The notes beneath the pieces are model-generated. The model worked only from the letters and a program-made list of their open reading frames with translations, was not told the DNA's origin and made no database searches. Made by a program: the position numbers and the translations under genes. 6,227 nt of DNA from Eubacteriales Family XIII. Incertae Sedis bacterium. GTDB lineage: Bacteria > Bacillota_A > Clostridia > Peptostreptococcales > Anaerovoracaceae. The stretch is from positions 1 to 6,227 of the forward strand of contig JAITHG010000108.1 of NCBI GenBank assembly GCA_031280075.1. Reading direction: 5' to 3'. Shown piece after piece: positions 6,112-6,227 of this stretch (the first letter of the stretch is position 1; the number at the start of each line of letters is the position of its first letter).

Positions 6112-6227
6112 GGTTTTCGGTTGCCTCCTTGTTTTTCTGCGCTGTGCTGTCTGTTGTTGCTCGCTTCGGCTTTGCACGGAGCTGCCTCTTGCTGTGCTGT
6201 TTGCCGTTATGGATTTATTACTTTGTT
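6112..6227 (-). other. 5' leader of the glycyl radical enzyme gene
   Basis: No gene is seen here. Read as RNA, the 97 nt nearest the start (6112-6208) contain only two U residues and are rich in A, C and G, so the leader should be largely unstructured. On the plus strand the 10-bp word GCTGTGCTGT occurs at 6141-6150 and again at 6191-6200, exactly 50 bp apart in the same orientation. A TGTTGCT at 6155-6161 matches the end of the 13-bp repeat of the other control region. An AT-rich patch at 6207-6224 could be part of a promoter, but no -35/-10 pair can be shown before the window ends. Confidence 0.45.
6124..6130 (-). promoter_or_regulatory. Ribosome binding site of the glycyl radical enzyme
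   Basis: AAGGAGG on the minus strand ends 12 nt before the ATG at 6111. The spacing is longer than ideal, but it is the only strong Shine-Dalgarno here and decides the start in favour of 6111 over the upstream GTG at 6177, which has only a weaker AGAGG before it. Confidence 0.65.

Noticed and set aside
6112..6177. GTG at 6177 as the start of the GRE, adding 22 residues
   Set aside because: The added residues are low-complexity Gln/Arg/Lys, and a stronger Shine-Dalgarno lies inside this stretch just before the ATG at 6111. The longer form cannot be fully excluded.
1..6227. CRISPR arrays, insertion sequences, tRNA or rRNA genes, attachment sites
   Set aside because: No regularly spaced repeats, transposase coding, terminal inverted repeats or RNA gene signatures were seen on either strand.

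Overview
The window is GC-rich, by eye about 60%, and densely coded, with strong Shine-Dalgarno sequences. It holds three genes: a partial NhaC-type antiporter/transporter, a large AraC-family regulator, and a complete glycyl radical enzyme (GRE). Because GREs are destroyed by oxygen, the host is very probably a strict or facultative anaerobe. The AraC regulator with a GH39-like tail and the AGGAGG ribosome binding sites point to a high-GC member of the Bacillota (for example Selenomonadales) or a similar gut-type anaerobe. The taxonomy is an inference and not secure.

Layout. Positions 1-1183 (minus strand) carry the first 394 codons of a polytopic membrane protein of the NhaC family; its 3' end lies outside the window. 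Positions 1184-1478 are a divergent control region. It holds a consensus extended -10 promoter reading rightward (1308-1316), a weaker candidate promoter reading leftward to the transporter, and a perfect 13-bp direct repeat (1263-1275 and 1351-1363). A third, 9-bp partial copy lies in the first codons of the transporter. Positions 1479-3599 (plus) encode a 706-residue regulator: an N-terminal cupin, a double helix-turn-helix AraC domain, and a C-terminal half that reads as a shortened, catalytically dead glycoside hydrolase family 39 fold. Positions 3568-6111 (minus) encode an 847-residue GRE, convergent with the regulator and overlapping its 3' end by 32 bp; a perfect 9-bp hairpin sits in the overlap. 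Positions 6112-6227 are the GRE leader, which is almost free of U.

How the parts may work together. The GRE keeps, at the expected places, the residues that bind substrate in B12-independent glycerol/propanediol dehydratase, so dehydration of a diol-like or polyol-like compound is the best guess, though the real substrate is unknown. The transporter and regulator share a divergent promoter region, and the repeats there suit AraC control. A working model is that the GH39-like pseudoenzyme domain and/or the cupin senses a small carbohydrate-type ligand, the regulator switches the transporter (and possibly the GRE), and the transporter moves substrate or product or balances Na+/H+. The GRE-activating radical SAM enzyme is not in the window.

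The features most worth following are the degenerate GH39 sensor half of the regulator, a four-cysteine insertion in the GRE just after its active-site loop, and the 13-bp repeats around the divergent promoters.
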